Positions 34,619-42,922 of a stretch of DNA of 64,000 nt are shown in pieces. Under the pieces are notes generated by a model that saw nothing but the letters and a program-made list of their open reading frames with translations, made no database searches and had not been told where the DNA came from. The stretch covers positions 24,310-88,309 of the forward strand of contig JAJQAA010000058.1 in the NCBI GenBank assembly GCA_021204045.1, given 5' to 3'. The DNA comes from Clostridiales bacterium. Lineage in GTDB: Bacteria > Bacillota > Clostridia > Lachnospirales > Lachnospiraceae. A program made the position numbers and the translations under genes. Position 1 is the first letter of the stretch. The number at the start of each line of letters is the position of its first letter.

Positions 34619-35347
34619 TCAAGCCTCCAAAAAAGCATTCAATTCTTCTGGTGTTCCCAACACATGTACCTTTTTTTCATTCACAATACTGATTGTCACA
34701 AGCATACCTTTTTTGATCATAAAATTGTACAATGGCGCAATGTATTTCTCATTCTTCTCCACTCGATTGTCATCTGCATAATATTCATTATAAAGTTGCT
34801 GGTATAGCCTTGCTGATGAAAAATAATAGGCGCCAAGAGTGCAATTGTCAGATATACGGACTTTCTCTCTAACTTCAATAACCTTCCCATGGCCATCGAG
34901 TTTGGCAAAACTCCAATGATCTCCCTCCGCATGAAAACATGGGATATGCCCATCACCTGAAATATCCTCATACTTCATTTCATAAGGTTCAACATATGTA
35001 TCAATGTTATAAACCATAATCGCATCATCCGGGTCACAATAAGGCATTGCAAGAGCACAAGTTGTAGCCTGTCCATCCGTCATATGATCCAGTTCAACTA
35101 TCTCAACATTGCGAATCCCGTATTTTTCGCATTGTTTCCGTATAAAATTTTCACTATGGTCTTCTTTTCTTACAACAAATACATATTTAGAAATATGGTC
35201 ATTATATCCAAGCAGGCTGTCCATAGACCACTCAAAAAGCGTTTTTCCCTTTGCCTCAATCATATATTTAGGACAGTTGTATCCAACCTTACGAAAACGA
35301 GTTCCCAAACCTGCCATAGTAATAATCATCGTCATTTTCTGCGACAT
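34619..35347 (-). CDS. Nucleotidyltransferase (LicC-like) in the polysaccharide locus
   Basis: 242-residue NTP-transferase: MIITMAGLGTRFRKVGYNCPKYMI contains the nucleotide-binding loop GLGTRF and Lys of PKYMI; DGQATTCALA and YNIDTYVEP supply further active-site features. It lies 1 base after the HAD gene and 3 bases before the acetyltransferase, so the three are tightly linked, with the kinase upstream. A role in activating a phosphorylated substituent or sugar for the polymer is inferred. Start at 35347 with AGGAGG. Confidence 0.8.
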   Translation of the reverse strand: MSQKMTMIITMAGLGTRFRKVGYNCPKYMIEAKGKTLFEWSMDSLLGYNDHISKYVFVVRKEDHSENFIRKQCEKYGIRNVEIVELDHMTDGQATTCALAMPYCDPDDAIMVYNIDTYVEPYEMKYEDISGDGHIPCFHAEGDHWSFAKLDGHGKVIEVREKVRISDNCTLGAYYFSSARLYQQLYNEYYADDNRVEKNEKYIAPLYNFMIKKGMLVTISIVNEKKVHVLGTPEELNAFLEA

Positions 35348-35348
35348 C

Positions 35349-35753
35349 TTAAATCCTCCTCGACTGTTCCCTTGATTTCTTACAGATTTCATCCATTTCA
35401 TCAACTGTGCAATTCAGGAACTCATTCGGGCGCACTGTCCTGTCATCCACATAAAACCCTTTATGTCCTGGCCACGGCTTCCCGTAAACAATCTCATCAT
35501 ACGGAATATCCCATTTGTCAAGCCATTCCAGCAAAATACGCGCCGTATTCTTATTAATTAATCCTAAATTACCATTATAAGAATTCATATTTCTTGATGT
35601 ATGTAAGATGATCTTTGCGCCACCATCTTTATAATAACGCAGCTTTTCTACCATATCAGTATAAGGAACTAAATCCTCGTATTTTTCATCCTTTTTCTTG
35701 ATCGGACATAGCGTACCGTCAATATCAAAAACAAAACTATAATCCTCGAACAT
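35349..35753 (-). CDS. HAD-like phosphatase/capsule biosynthesis protein
   Basis: 134-residue capless HAD-superfamily protein. Motif I FDIDGTLC, motif II LHTSRNMNSYNG (T/S) and a C-terminal acidic motif YVDDRTVRP are present. Small HADs of this kind in capsule loci dephosphorylate sugar or polyol phosphates. The ATG at 35753 has AAGGA 8 bases upstream; a GTG at 35774 overlapping the kinase stop is an alternative. Sits between kinase and nucleotidyltransferase genes. Confidence 0.75.
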   Translation of the reverse strand: MFEDYSFVFDIDGTLCPIKKKDEKYEDLVPYTDMVEKLRYYKDGGAKIILHTSRNMNSYNGNLGLINKNTARILLEWLDKWDIPYDEIVYGKPWPGHKGFYVDDRTVRPNEFLNCTVDEMDEICKKSREQSRRI

Positions 35754-35770
35754 TTTTTTATCCTTTCCGT

Positions 35771-37408
35771 TCACTCTCTTCTAATCCGTAATATATTATC
35801 CAGAATCTGAATACCTGTTGCTAACATTGCGTATTGATGTCTCTTACTTTCCCCATGAAGAGGAATCATGCTCAAAAAGAGTAACGCCTCAATAAGTTCT
35901 ATTTTTTCTTTTTCTCCATCAATATTCTCTCTAAATACTGACAGAAGGATTTCATATAAATCATAATCCCTAACTCTGTCATTTACCTGATACTGAATTT
36001 CGAGACTACCCAAATTCACATCAACATTGAAAAGATCCTTGATAATAAAATCATACTTGCCATGGATACTATGAAAGAGCTTTGCTAACTCATATCTCTC
36101 ATCACCGTAGATATCATAAGAACCAAATTTTCCTCTCGGATCAATTACTTTAATAAAATTAAAATTACTATCGACCATAATATTAGCAAAGCACAAATCC
36201 CCATGAATAATACAAAAGGATTCAACATCATAAAGCATTTGTGGAATGGATAATTTCAACACCTCTACAATATCATCCAGTGATTCATAAACAACTCCAT
36301 TAAGAGAGAACGGTTTCCGAAAAAATTCTTCAAAATCTTTGTCAGACCGCAATTTGTCAAGCCTTTGAATCGTCTTAGTCAGATACATGTCCTCCAAAGA
36401 AGACTTAATATTTTCATCTTTCACCGTATATCTGGACAAGTCATCACAAATAAACTTTATCCTTTTGAAAACATTTCTCCACTGGCTATAATTTAAATCC
36501 CCATACAGGAAAAGCTCATGCACCGTATGGTATGAATAATACTCCATTGCAACATATGGGGTGTTATAAGAAGTCGAATAATTAAATATACGTGGTCTGA
36601 TATATTCAACATCTTTTGGGAGTTTTAAATACCAGAGGATTTCCCCGATAAACTTATCCTTATCTGTGCTTGTCTTACGCAATATCCCCCTTTCCTTATC
36701 AATCATAATATGATTAAACTCCCTGGCTTTAACTTCAAGAGAAGAATTGTAATATTTATCTATATGTCCAAGATCAAACCAGTTTTCTGTACGTATAGCT
36801 TTCAATGGGTGCTTTCTGCTATAAAGCTGCAAAGCATAATAGAAAGTACTCATATGTAAACCATCCGTTTGAAACGCTGTTTCTAAACAGTTTTTAAAAT
36901 CCTGCGGATAATACAGCTGAAACACACCCACAAAAAGTTTTTTTGTTTCATCTGATGAGAGGATCTGTTTATCAATAATTTTTGTAATTTCACCATCATT
37001 TTCTTCAAAATAGGTCCATTTATCATTAAGATAATCTTCCTGGTAATAAAAAGCATCTCCTTCAACGGTAAATATATCATCCATGACAATAGTATCTGCG
37101 AAATTTATAACAATAGGTGATTTCAAATTATCATCAATTGACTCATAAATAGTGTGCCCTAAATCCTTCAGGATTTTAAGATCAAGAAGCCTAACCTTAT
37201 TCCCTTCATATTTTCCAAGCCTTCTATGAATTTTCGCTGCCTGTTCAAAGCATATAACTGTCATGTATTTTGCTAAATCTGAATATTGCTTATATAAAAA
37301 ATCAAATACAATATTTTGATTGACCGGATAAATAATGGGTGGTAATTTCCCCATGTTTTGTAACTCTTCCGGAACCAATACGGCAGAAGGAATAATAACA
37401 TAAAACAT
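35771..37408 (-). CDS. Two-part protein: NTP-transferase-like N-terminus and APH-type kinase C-terminus
   Basis: 545 residues. The first ~220 look like a sugar nucleotidyltransferase-like domain (PIIYPVNQNIVFDFLY, a central NFADTIVMDD, and a WFDLGHIDKYY end) but the usual GxGTR loop is not evident, so it may be inactive. The rest is an aminoglycoside/choline-type phosphotransferase with the catalytic HGDLCFANIMVD (~residue 398) and IDPRG. With the HAD and LicC-like genes it forms a kinase-phosphatase-nucleotidyltransferase set. The substrate is not predictable from sequence. Confidence 0.7.
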   Translation of the reverse strand: MFYVIIPSAVLVPEELQNMGKLPPIIYPVNQNIVFDFLYKQYSDLAKYMTVICFEQAAKIHRRLGKYEGNKVRLLDLKILKDLGHTIYESIDDNLKSPIVINFADTIVMDDIFTVEGDAFYYQEDYLNDKWTYFEENDGEITKIIDKQILSSDETKKLFVGVFQLYYPQDFKNCLETAFQTDGLHMSTFYYALQLYSRKHPLKAIRTENWFDLGHIDKYYNSSLEVKAREFNHIMIDKERGILRKTSTDKDKFIGEILWYLKLPKDVEYIRPRIFNYSTSYNTPYVAMEYYSYHTVHELFLYGDLNYSQWRNVFKRIKFICDDLSRYTVKDENIKSSLEDMYLTKTIQRLDKLRSDKDFEEFFRKPFSLNGVVYESLDDIVEVLKLSIPQMLYDVESFCIIHGDLCFANIMVDSNFNFIKVIDPRGKFGSYDIYGDERYELAKLFHSIHGKYDFIIKDLFNVDVNLGSLEIQYQVNDRVRDYDLYEILLSVFRENIDGEKEKIELIEALLFLSMIPLHGESKRHQYAMLATGIQILDNILRIRRE

Positions 37409-37447
37409 TCCAGAATCCTCCCTAATTAGAATAAATTAGATTACATT

Positions 37448-38590
37448 TTAAATGACACTAGAACCAATATTTGATGCCGGAAGACTTGCTAGTATCTCAC
37501 ATTTCTCGGAATAAATTAGATTACCAGTATAAATACTCAACCAATTTTGGAATGTCCAATTATATATCATTGATTTAGATGAATTATCACCAGGATAATA
37601 AAGAAAATGTATTTTATTTTCCAATTTCATTCTGTCATACTTCGGCCAATACAATTGAACATCATTATGAGAAACACAAATAAGATTATTCTTTACAAAC
37701 CCCCAATATGCTTCTACTGTATTAGCAGTTTTTTTTCTTCCTTTTAAAGAAACATAATTTTGTGCAAGCATTATTTCCGGAGCTGATTTCGCTGTATATT
37801 CATATACAGTATCTGTCTGTTTCCATTTTTGCAACAACTTTGACCGTTCTTCATATGAACACTGAAAATCCTGTAAATCATAATCAAAATAATGAACGAT
37901 ATCATCTGTTGACCCAAAATAATAAAAATCCGATATAAAATAGGGTATAAACATTGTTGCTGAAGTAGTGCCCTGTCCCACAACAATTCGAGAAGATTGG
38001 TTTAAATACTCAAATCCAGATCCTAATGGGAATTGCTCTAATAATGAAAATAAATATTCAAGTAAAAATGGTCTTTCCAAACGTTGATCTGTCCTGGTTT
38101 TTAAAACATATTCTGCACCATTATCTTTCGCATACTTTAACCCGGCATTTGTTGATTTAACCTGATAATTAATATTACCCATACCTGATTTATCTGGAAC
38201 CCGATTTAACAATACCGTAACTTCCATTTCTTTAATCCGGGAAATAACATCTGCATCGGCATCATCCCAAGTTGAAACAACAATATGCGCTTGTGGCATA
38301 GTTTTTTTATACATTAGAATTGTCTCTATCGTAAAATTACCTTTAACCATAATCGGTCCTTGTAATATAATGAATGTTTTAGGTAATTTTCGTTGTTCTA
38401 TCTTTAATTCATATATTTGATCGCTATTAGAAGGTCTCACATTATAGGTGACAATTCCTTCTAAAGATGAGCAGCTTTCCTCGCAAATAGCATTCATGCA
38501 CTCAAATACAAATTTGGAATTAAACAGTGTTCCAATCCTAACAAAAACATGAATAATGCCTCTTAAAACTTTTCTAAAGAAATCGTTCAT
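37448..38590 (-). CDS. WavE-like polysaccharide synthesis protein
   Basis: 380-residue protein of the WavE lipopolysaccharide-synthesis family (putative glycosyltransferase). Family landmarks: FIILQGPIMV, ETILMYKKTMPQAHIVVSTWDD, STNAGLKYAKDNGAEYVLKTRTDQR and the C-terminal APEIMLAQNYV. The DxD-like TRTD segment could bind metal-nucleotide. It follows wzy by 3 bases. AT-rich composition like its neighbours. Confidence 0.75.
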   Translation of the reverse strand: MNDFFRKVLRGIIHVFVRIGTLFNSKFVFECMNAICEESCSSLEGIVTYNVRPSNSDQIYELKIEQRKLPKTFIILQGPIMVKGNFTIETILMYKKTMPQAHIVVSTWDDADADVISRIKEMEVTVLLNRVPDKSGMGNINYQVKSTNAGLKYAKDNGAEYVLKTRTDQRLERPFLLEYLFSLLEQFPLGSGFEYLNQSSRIVVGQGTTSATMFIPYFISDFYYFGSTDDIVHYFDYDLQDFQCSYEERSKLLQKWKQTDTVYEYTAKSAPEIMLAQNYVSLKGRKKTANTVEAYWGFVKNNLICVSHNDVQLYWPKYDRMKLENKIHFLYYPGDNSSKSMIYNWTFQNWLSIYTGNLIYSEKCEILASLPASNIGSSVI

Positions 38591-38593
38591 AAT

Positions 38594-39847
38594 CTATGCA
38601 GTTCCTTCCGAATTGTAATATTCTGATCCATCATATAATTCATGTTCCATCATACACATAAATAATACAGTGACGAATGTCCAGCTGGCTTTCCACCACC
38701 AAAATGTAATATTATACATCAATATTATTTGAAACAGGAGGAACAAAAGATACAAATATCTTCCGTTTCTAGTATATAGATGTATTGCTATTAAAAACAT
38801 TCTGACAAACCAAATTGCAGTTGCTAGTAAACCCAACAGACCATACACATAAGCAATTGCGAATATACCATTATCAACAAGGTAAACATTATTATCAAAA
38901 CCAGCCCTAGATGCTGCGGTATTCCATAAAGTACTAGGATAACCACATCCAAACAAAAGCGTTTTCCATGACTTAGTAAGTTGTGCAAAATATAAAGCTC
39001 TACCATATAATCTGATTTCAAGAGAATTGCCTTTTTCATAAACTTCACTTAATGATGAAAATAAAGTTTCAGCATACTGTGAATTTATAAATATAAAACC
39101 TATTACTAAACACATAATAATGGCGCCAAATTTCGCACCATCGAATTTTTTAAAAAAGGTTATGCCGATCACTATAGAAACAGAAAAAGCAAATAACTCC
39201 AATCTTCCTTTAGAAACAAACAATTCATAGCATGCGGTTAATAAAATCAGGAAAAGGCCAGAGTACTTTCGATACCGAAAAAAATTCTCCAATCCTATAA
39301 AAGCTATCACTACACAAAACACACTATCTACATATAATCGTGCGCTCCCATAACGTTCATTTATATTAACATGTACAAACCGAATACTATCAGCTAAAAA
39401 CGCTTGTGTAACAAAAAGAGCTGTGGAAACTACTCCAAATATTACCAGCCATTTTACAATTGTTTTGCTGTCAAGCATCTCAATTGCAAACAGTTTTCTG
39501 ATAATAAAATATGATATTAAAATAATTAAGAAATTTCTTTGTGGTAAAAGTCCTCTTAACAGTGGCTGTCCCGTCAAGATATTACATTGAACTGCTGAAA
39601 CAAATATCATTATTATAAATATTGTTATTTCAAACCTGAAATGATATTTAATACAGATTCGCCACATAAAAAAGGATATGTACATCCAAAATAAAAATAA
39701 CGCTAATAAAGCAAACCAAAATATATCATAGTTCATAGAACCACTAACAGCAAAAGAATCATCATCTATCAAATAAAAAAACTGCTCCATTGCCAAAAGA
39801 ATAAATAATAATACACCTGTTCTCGCAGATTTTCTTGATATTAGCAT
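38594..39847 (-). CDS. wzy: Polysaccharide polymerase (Wzy-type) membrane protein
   Basis: 417-residue protein with about 10-11 membrane helices and a large extracellular-type loop containing SLEIRLYGRALYFAQLTKSW and LFGCGYPSTLWN, the typical placement of the Wzy/O-antigen-ligase loop. Sequence conservation in this family is low, so the call rests on topology and on being the only such protein in a locus that has Wzx and Wzz. Confidence 0.75.
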   Translation of the reverse strand: MLISRKSARTGVLLFILLAMEQFFYLIDDDSFAVSGSMNYDIFWFALLALFLFWMYISFFMWRICIKYHFRFEITIFIIMIFVSAVQCNILTGQPLLRGLLPQRNFLIILISYFIIRKLFAIEMLDSKTIVKWLVIFGVVSTALFVTQAFLADSIRFVHVNINERYGSARLYVDSVFCVVIAFIGLENFFRYRKYSGLFLILLTACYELFVSKGRLELFAFSVSIVIGITFFKKFDGAKFGAIIMCLVIGFIFINSQYAETLFSSLSEVYEKGNSLEIRLYGRALYFAQLTKSWKTLLFGCGYPSTLWNTAASRAGFDNNVYLVDNGIFAIAYVYGLLGLLATAIWFVRMFLIAIHLYTRNGRYLYLLFLLFQIILMYNITFWWWKASWTFVTVLFMCMMEHELYDGSEYYNSEGTA

Positions 39848-39888
39848 GAAAACACCAACGCTTTCTAAATTAAACTTTTATAATTCAT

Positions 39889-40623
39889 TTAGATTTCCCG
39901 AAAAAATCGTTTAATATACAATAACTTTCTATAAAAATCAACACCAAAATTTTTCTTAATAAATTGCCTAATCACTTTTTTTAAAGACTTATTCGTCCAA
40001 CTTCCAGCGTAGTGGTGAACAGAAACAGTTTCAGGCCGAATATCATATTCCTTTATATCTTGGTCGTATCCACAAAATATTGCAGAAGGATATAGCGCCA
40101 GTCCATCTATTACTTGATACTGATTTGAAATGAGATTTGCTCTTTTTTTTAAAATTTCTGTTGTCACTGTGTTCACAGTTTTATAGATTGGTTTCCCATT
40201 TTTTACAAATTGCATATGATTATATTCTTGTAATATTTCAGCAACTATCGAAAAATTCTTCTCTGCACCAAATATTAATCCAGGATTCACATTCCCTGCG
40301 GATTCGAATCCAGAAAACGCATGATTTTGTAAGATATTTTGAGGAATCGGTTTTAGGAATTCCACATCAGTATCTACATAAATACCTCCAAACTCATTTA
40401 AAATATCAAATCTGGCATAATCTGACACAAAAGCCCACTTTTTTAACTCATAAGCTTTCTGCATAAATTCCGATTTGCTAATATCATAATTCTTCTCACT
40501 CCACTCTATGATCTTATAATCTGGCATAAATTTTTTCCATGAAGCGATACATTTCTTTACAATATTAGGCTGCTCGCCCCCCCCGAACCAGCAGTAATGG
40601 ATTATTTTTGGTATTGTCTGCAT
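39889..40623 (-). CDS. GT32-type glycosyltransferase with a G8 tract in its N-terminal motif
   Basis: 244-residue capsular-polysaccharide glycosyltransferase of the Gly-rich/DXD (TcdA-like, OCH1) type. The hallmark IPKIIHYCWFGG lies at the N-terminus and the metal-binding DxD in GGIYVDTDVEFLKP at ~residue 80. Start at 40623 has GAGG upstream. The run of eight G (40577-40584) codes for the conserved FGGG itself, so a one-base change kills the enzyme after ~16 residues. The first 59 bases overlap the end of the preceding transferase gene. Confidence 0.85.
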   Translation of the reverse strand: MQTIPKIIHYCWFGGGEQPNIVKKCIASWKKFMPDYKIIEWSEKNYDISKSEFMQKAYELKKWAFVSDYARFDILNEFGGIYVDTDVEFLKPIPQNILQNHAFSGFESAGNVNPGLIFGAEKNFSIVAEILQEYNHMQFVKNGKPIYKTVNTVTTEILKKRANLISNQYQVIDGLALYPSAIFCGYDQDIKEYDIRPETVSVHHYAGSWTNKSLKKVIRQFIKKNFGVDFYRKLLYIKRFFREI

Positions 40624-41803
40624 TTTTATATCCTCTTTCATTTTCATTAGAAAATCCTGTTGGATCCGCAATCAACTTGCACAAATTTTCTAAATCTTTT
40701 CTTTGCTTGTCCCCAATATATTTAACATGTTTGGAAATAGCTATCTCAGGTATCTTATTTTCCGCTGCTTGCAATAGTCTACCTTGCATTTCCGATATAT
40801 CATAAGGATTGCAATAATAAACAGAATCCTTATAAATCTCTGGCAGAGAATTCACTGCTGATATAACACAAGTAGTCCCATATTTCATTGCTTCCAATGG
40901 TGGATATCCAAATCCTTCATTTAAAGTAGGGTAGAAAAAAATATCACATGCCTTATATGTTTTTTCTAAATTCTCAGTAGATAAATAATCCAAAGAAATA
41001 AATCTATCTTTATTCTTAATCTTCCTTAGAATATCTCTGGGTATTCCTCCAACAATTCTGACGTTATATTCATCCATTTTTCGTTTTGAAAACAATCCAT
41101 CAAGCGCAAGAATACCACGATAAATATTTTTTCCCCATCGATTTCCACCCAACATAAGAACAAATTTTTCTTTCTTTATTTCATCAATTCCTGGTACTGT
41201 TTCAATGTACTTTGGAGGAGAGTAATATACTTTAATTTTATCCATTGGGAAATCTGGAAAAAACACTTGGGCTGCATATCCAGAGTGCTCAGAAACTCCA
41301 ACAATATAAGTACACTTTGAAATAAGACCTTTCATATCTTTATATTTCCTATTGTAATAATACCTACCCATTAATAATTTTGTGTATACTTTCACTTTTC
41401 CTTTAATTGTATTTTCATATAATGGCGCTGTCTTTTCGATTGGAAGTTCTAGGCTTCTAAATCCATGATATACACCAATTACCTTTGTATTTGAAGGAAA
41501 ATTCAGTGTGCGCAAACCTGTCATCAATCCGGCAAAAAACACATTCACATCTGAAAATTCTGGAATTTTTCTAACTTCGGAATAGTCGTGTACTTCATAT
41601 GTAATGATTCTATTCTTCCGAATTATTTCATAAATCCAATCATCTAAATATCTCTTGGGATCGTAGAATACTATAAGCCTGATATTTGAAAGATAGTCCA
41701 AACATAATTTTTGAAATACTGTTTTCACATATTCACCGCCACCATGAAACTTTGAACCGGCGACTGGTTGACTTACCATTAGGTCAAATAAAACTGTCTT
41801 CAT
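40565..41803 (-). CDS. Glycosyltransferase, GT4 type
   Basis: 412-residue GT-B glycosyltransferase. Rossmann-like halves with KFVLMLGGNRWGKNI (start of the C-terminal domain) and the nucleotide-sugar motif DIFFYPTLNEGFGYPPLEAM (E-x7-E). An N-terminal GGGEYV loop binds the acceptor side. ATG at 41803 has GGAGG 8 bases upstream. The last ~20 residues (NNPLLLVRGGRAA) are read through the next gene's start and its G8 tract, so its C-terminus changes with tract length, probably without functional effect. Confidence 0.85.
   Translation of the reverse strand: MKTVLFDLMVSQPVAGSKFHGGGEYVKTVFQKLCLDYLSNIRLIVFYDPKRYLDDWIYEIIRKNRIITYEVHDYSEVRKIPEFSDVNVFFAGLMTGLRTLNFPSNTKVIGVYHGFRSLELPIEKTAPLYENTIKGKVKVYTKLLMGRYYYNRKYKDMKGLISKCTYIVGVSEHSGYAAQVFFPDFPMDKIKVYYSPPKYIETVPGIDEIKKEKFVLMLGGNRWGKNIYRGILALDGLFSKRKMDEYNVRIVGGIPRDILRKIKNKDRFISLDYLSTENLEKTYKACDIFFYPTLNEGFGYPPLEAMKYGTTCVISAVNSLPEIYKDSVYYCNPYDISEMQGRLLQAAENKIPEIAISKHVKYIGDKQRKDLENLCKLIADPTGFSNENERGYKNADNTKNNPLLLVRGGRAA
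40577..40584 (-). repeat. Homopolymeric G8 tract shared by two overlapping transferase genes
   Basis: Eight G on the coding strand, read in two frames: FGGG in the GT32-type gene and VRGG in the tail of the GT4 gene. G9 gives ...CGA-GCA-GCC-TAA (stop) in the GT32 frame; G7 stops at a TAA a few codons later. Confidence 0.85.
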
Positions 41804-41871
41804 TCCCATCCCTCCTCATCAAATGAATCACATCACCTTTATCCATTATTGACGCATCCCACTACCTTCTT

Positions 41872-42894
41872 TCAACAATTCAAACACCGCCACAAATCTT
41901 CCCTATATGTTTCTATCTCATATCTAACTCCAGATTCAAAAGAACACTTTTTCAACCTATCCAGCAACTTCCTGTCATCTTTTAATCTTGCAATTTCCGA
42001 CCTCATTTCCTCCAGGTTTTTTACAATTATTCCGTCTTTGTCATCCCTAATAATTTCCTTGTTATAATTCCAATCACTTGCAATAACTGTTATCCCGGCA
42101 AATTTTGCCTCAACAAGCACACCAGGAACACCCTCACCCTTCCAATGTGTCGGAAACAGCAGAACATCATATGCATTTAACATTTTATATACACTGTTAT
42201 GTGCAGCGTCAAATACTCCTTTATATACAAAACATTTACTGGTTGAAACCGCCAATTCGAAGCGTTCCTTATCTTTTTTTTCGATTTCACCATAAAAATC
42301 TATAACCAAATTATTTTCTTCTAGGAAATCTTTCAATTGAAGAACATCATACAAACCTTTTTCCTCACAAATACGAGAATAAAATACTAAACGCAAAGGC
42401 TCATCTGGGAAACTAACTCTTGGTGCGACTTTCCCAGCAGATGTTCTGCAGTTAGGAAAATATTTAACATTCTTAGCCCCGTATTTTTCTATTGCGTCCT
42501 TAATCGAATAAGCCTCTACCCAAATCGTTCCTAAATATTTAACCGTTTCCTGAAGGAATGGACTTTCCTCTACAAATTTATGAAATCTTCCTCCCATTGT
42601 CATTAAATGCACTCTATTTAAACTAGATTTTCCGTGCAATATCCTGTATGCTTTAAGGACAAAATCTCTGCGATTTGAAGCCCCAAGTCCGACAATAATA
42701 TCATTTTTACCTAACAATGCTCTTATAAACTTTAAACAGCATTTTATCGTCTTGATTACGCCTCTCCGGCAGTCAACCATATCGATCATTTCAACATTCT
42801 TATCCGAAAGGATTGACTCATAAATTAATGCATTTTTCACAGCAACGCCACCATATGGTGGAGGTAACTCTCCTATATAATATACTTTTTTCAT
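41872..42894 (-). CDS. Glycosyltransferase, GT4 type
   Basis: 340-residue GT-B protein. N-terminal GELPPPYGGVAVKNALIYES is the acceptor-side Gly-rich loop; RLVFYSRICEEKGLYDVLQL begins the donor domain and VLLFPTHWKGEGVPGVLVEA is the E-x7-E-like motif. No G tract. It lies between the CapK-like gene and another GT4 gene, all on the minus strand. Confidence 0.85.
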   Translation of the reverse strand: MKKVYYIGELPPPYGGVAVKNALIYESILSDKNVEMIDMVDCRRGVIKTIKCCLKFIRALLGKNDIIVGLGASNRRDFVLKAYRILHGKSSLNRVHLMTMGGRFHKFVEESPFLQETVKYLGTIWVEAYSIKDAIEKYGAKNVKYFPNCRTSAGKVAPRVSFPDEPLRLVFYSRICEEKGLYDVLQLKDFLEENNLVIDFYGEIEKKDKERFELAVSTSKCFVYKGVFDAAHNSVYKMLNAYDVLLFPTHWKGEGVPGVLVEAKFAGITVIASDWNYNKEIIRDDKDGIIVKNLEEMRSEIARLKDDRKLLDRLKKCSFESGVRYEIETYREDLWRCLNC

Positions 42895-42922
42895 TTAAAT
42901 TTATTATCCTTCAGGTTTAATT

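Noticed and set aside
40141..40150. Poly-T/poly-A runs in the AT-rich genes as further contingency tracts
   Set aside because: A and T runs of this size are expected in AT-rich DNA and mostly encode Lys or Phe; they do not stand out as the G runs do.
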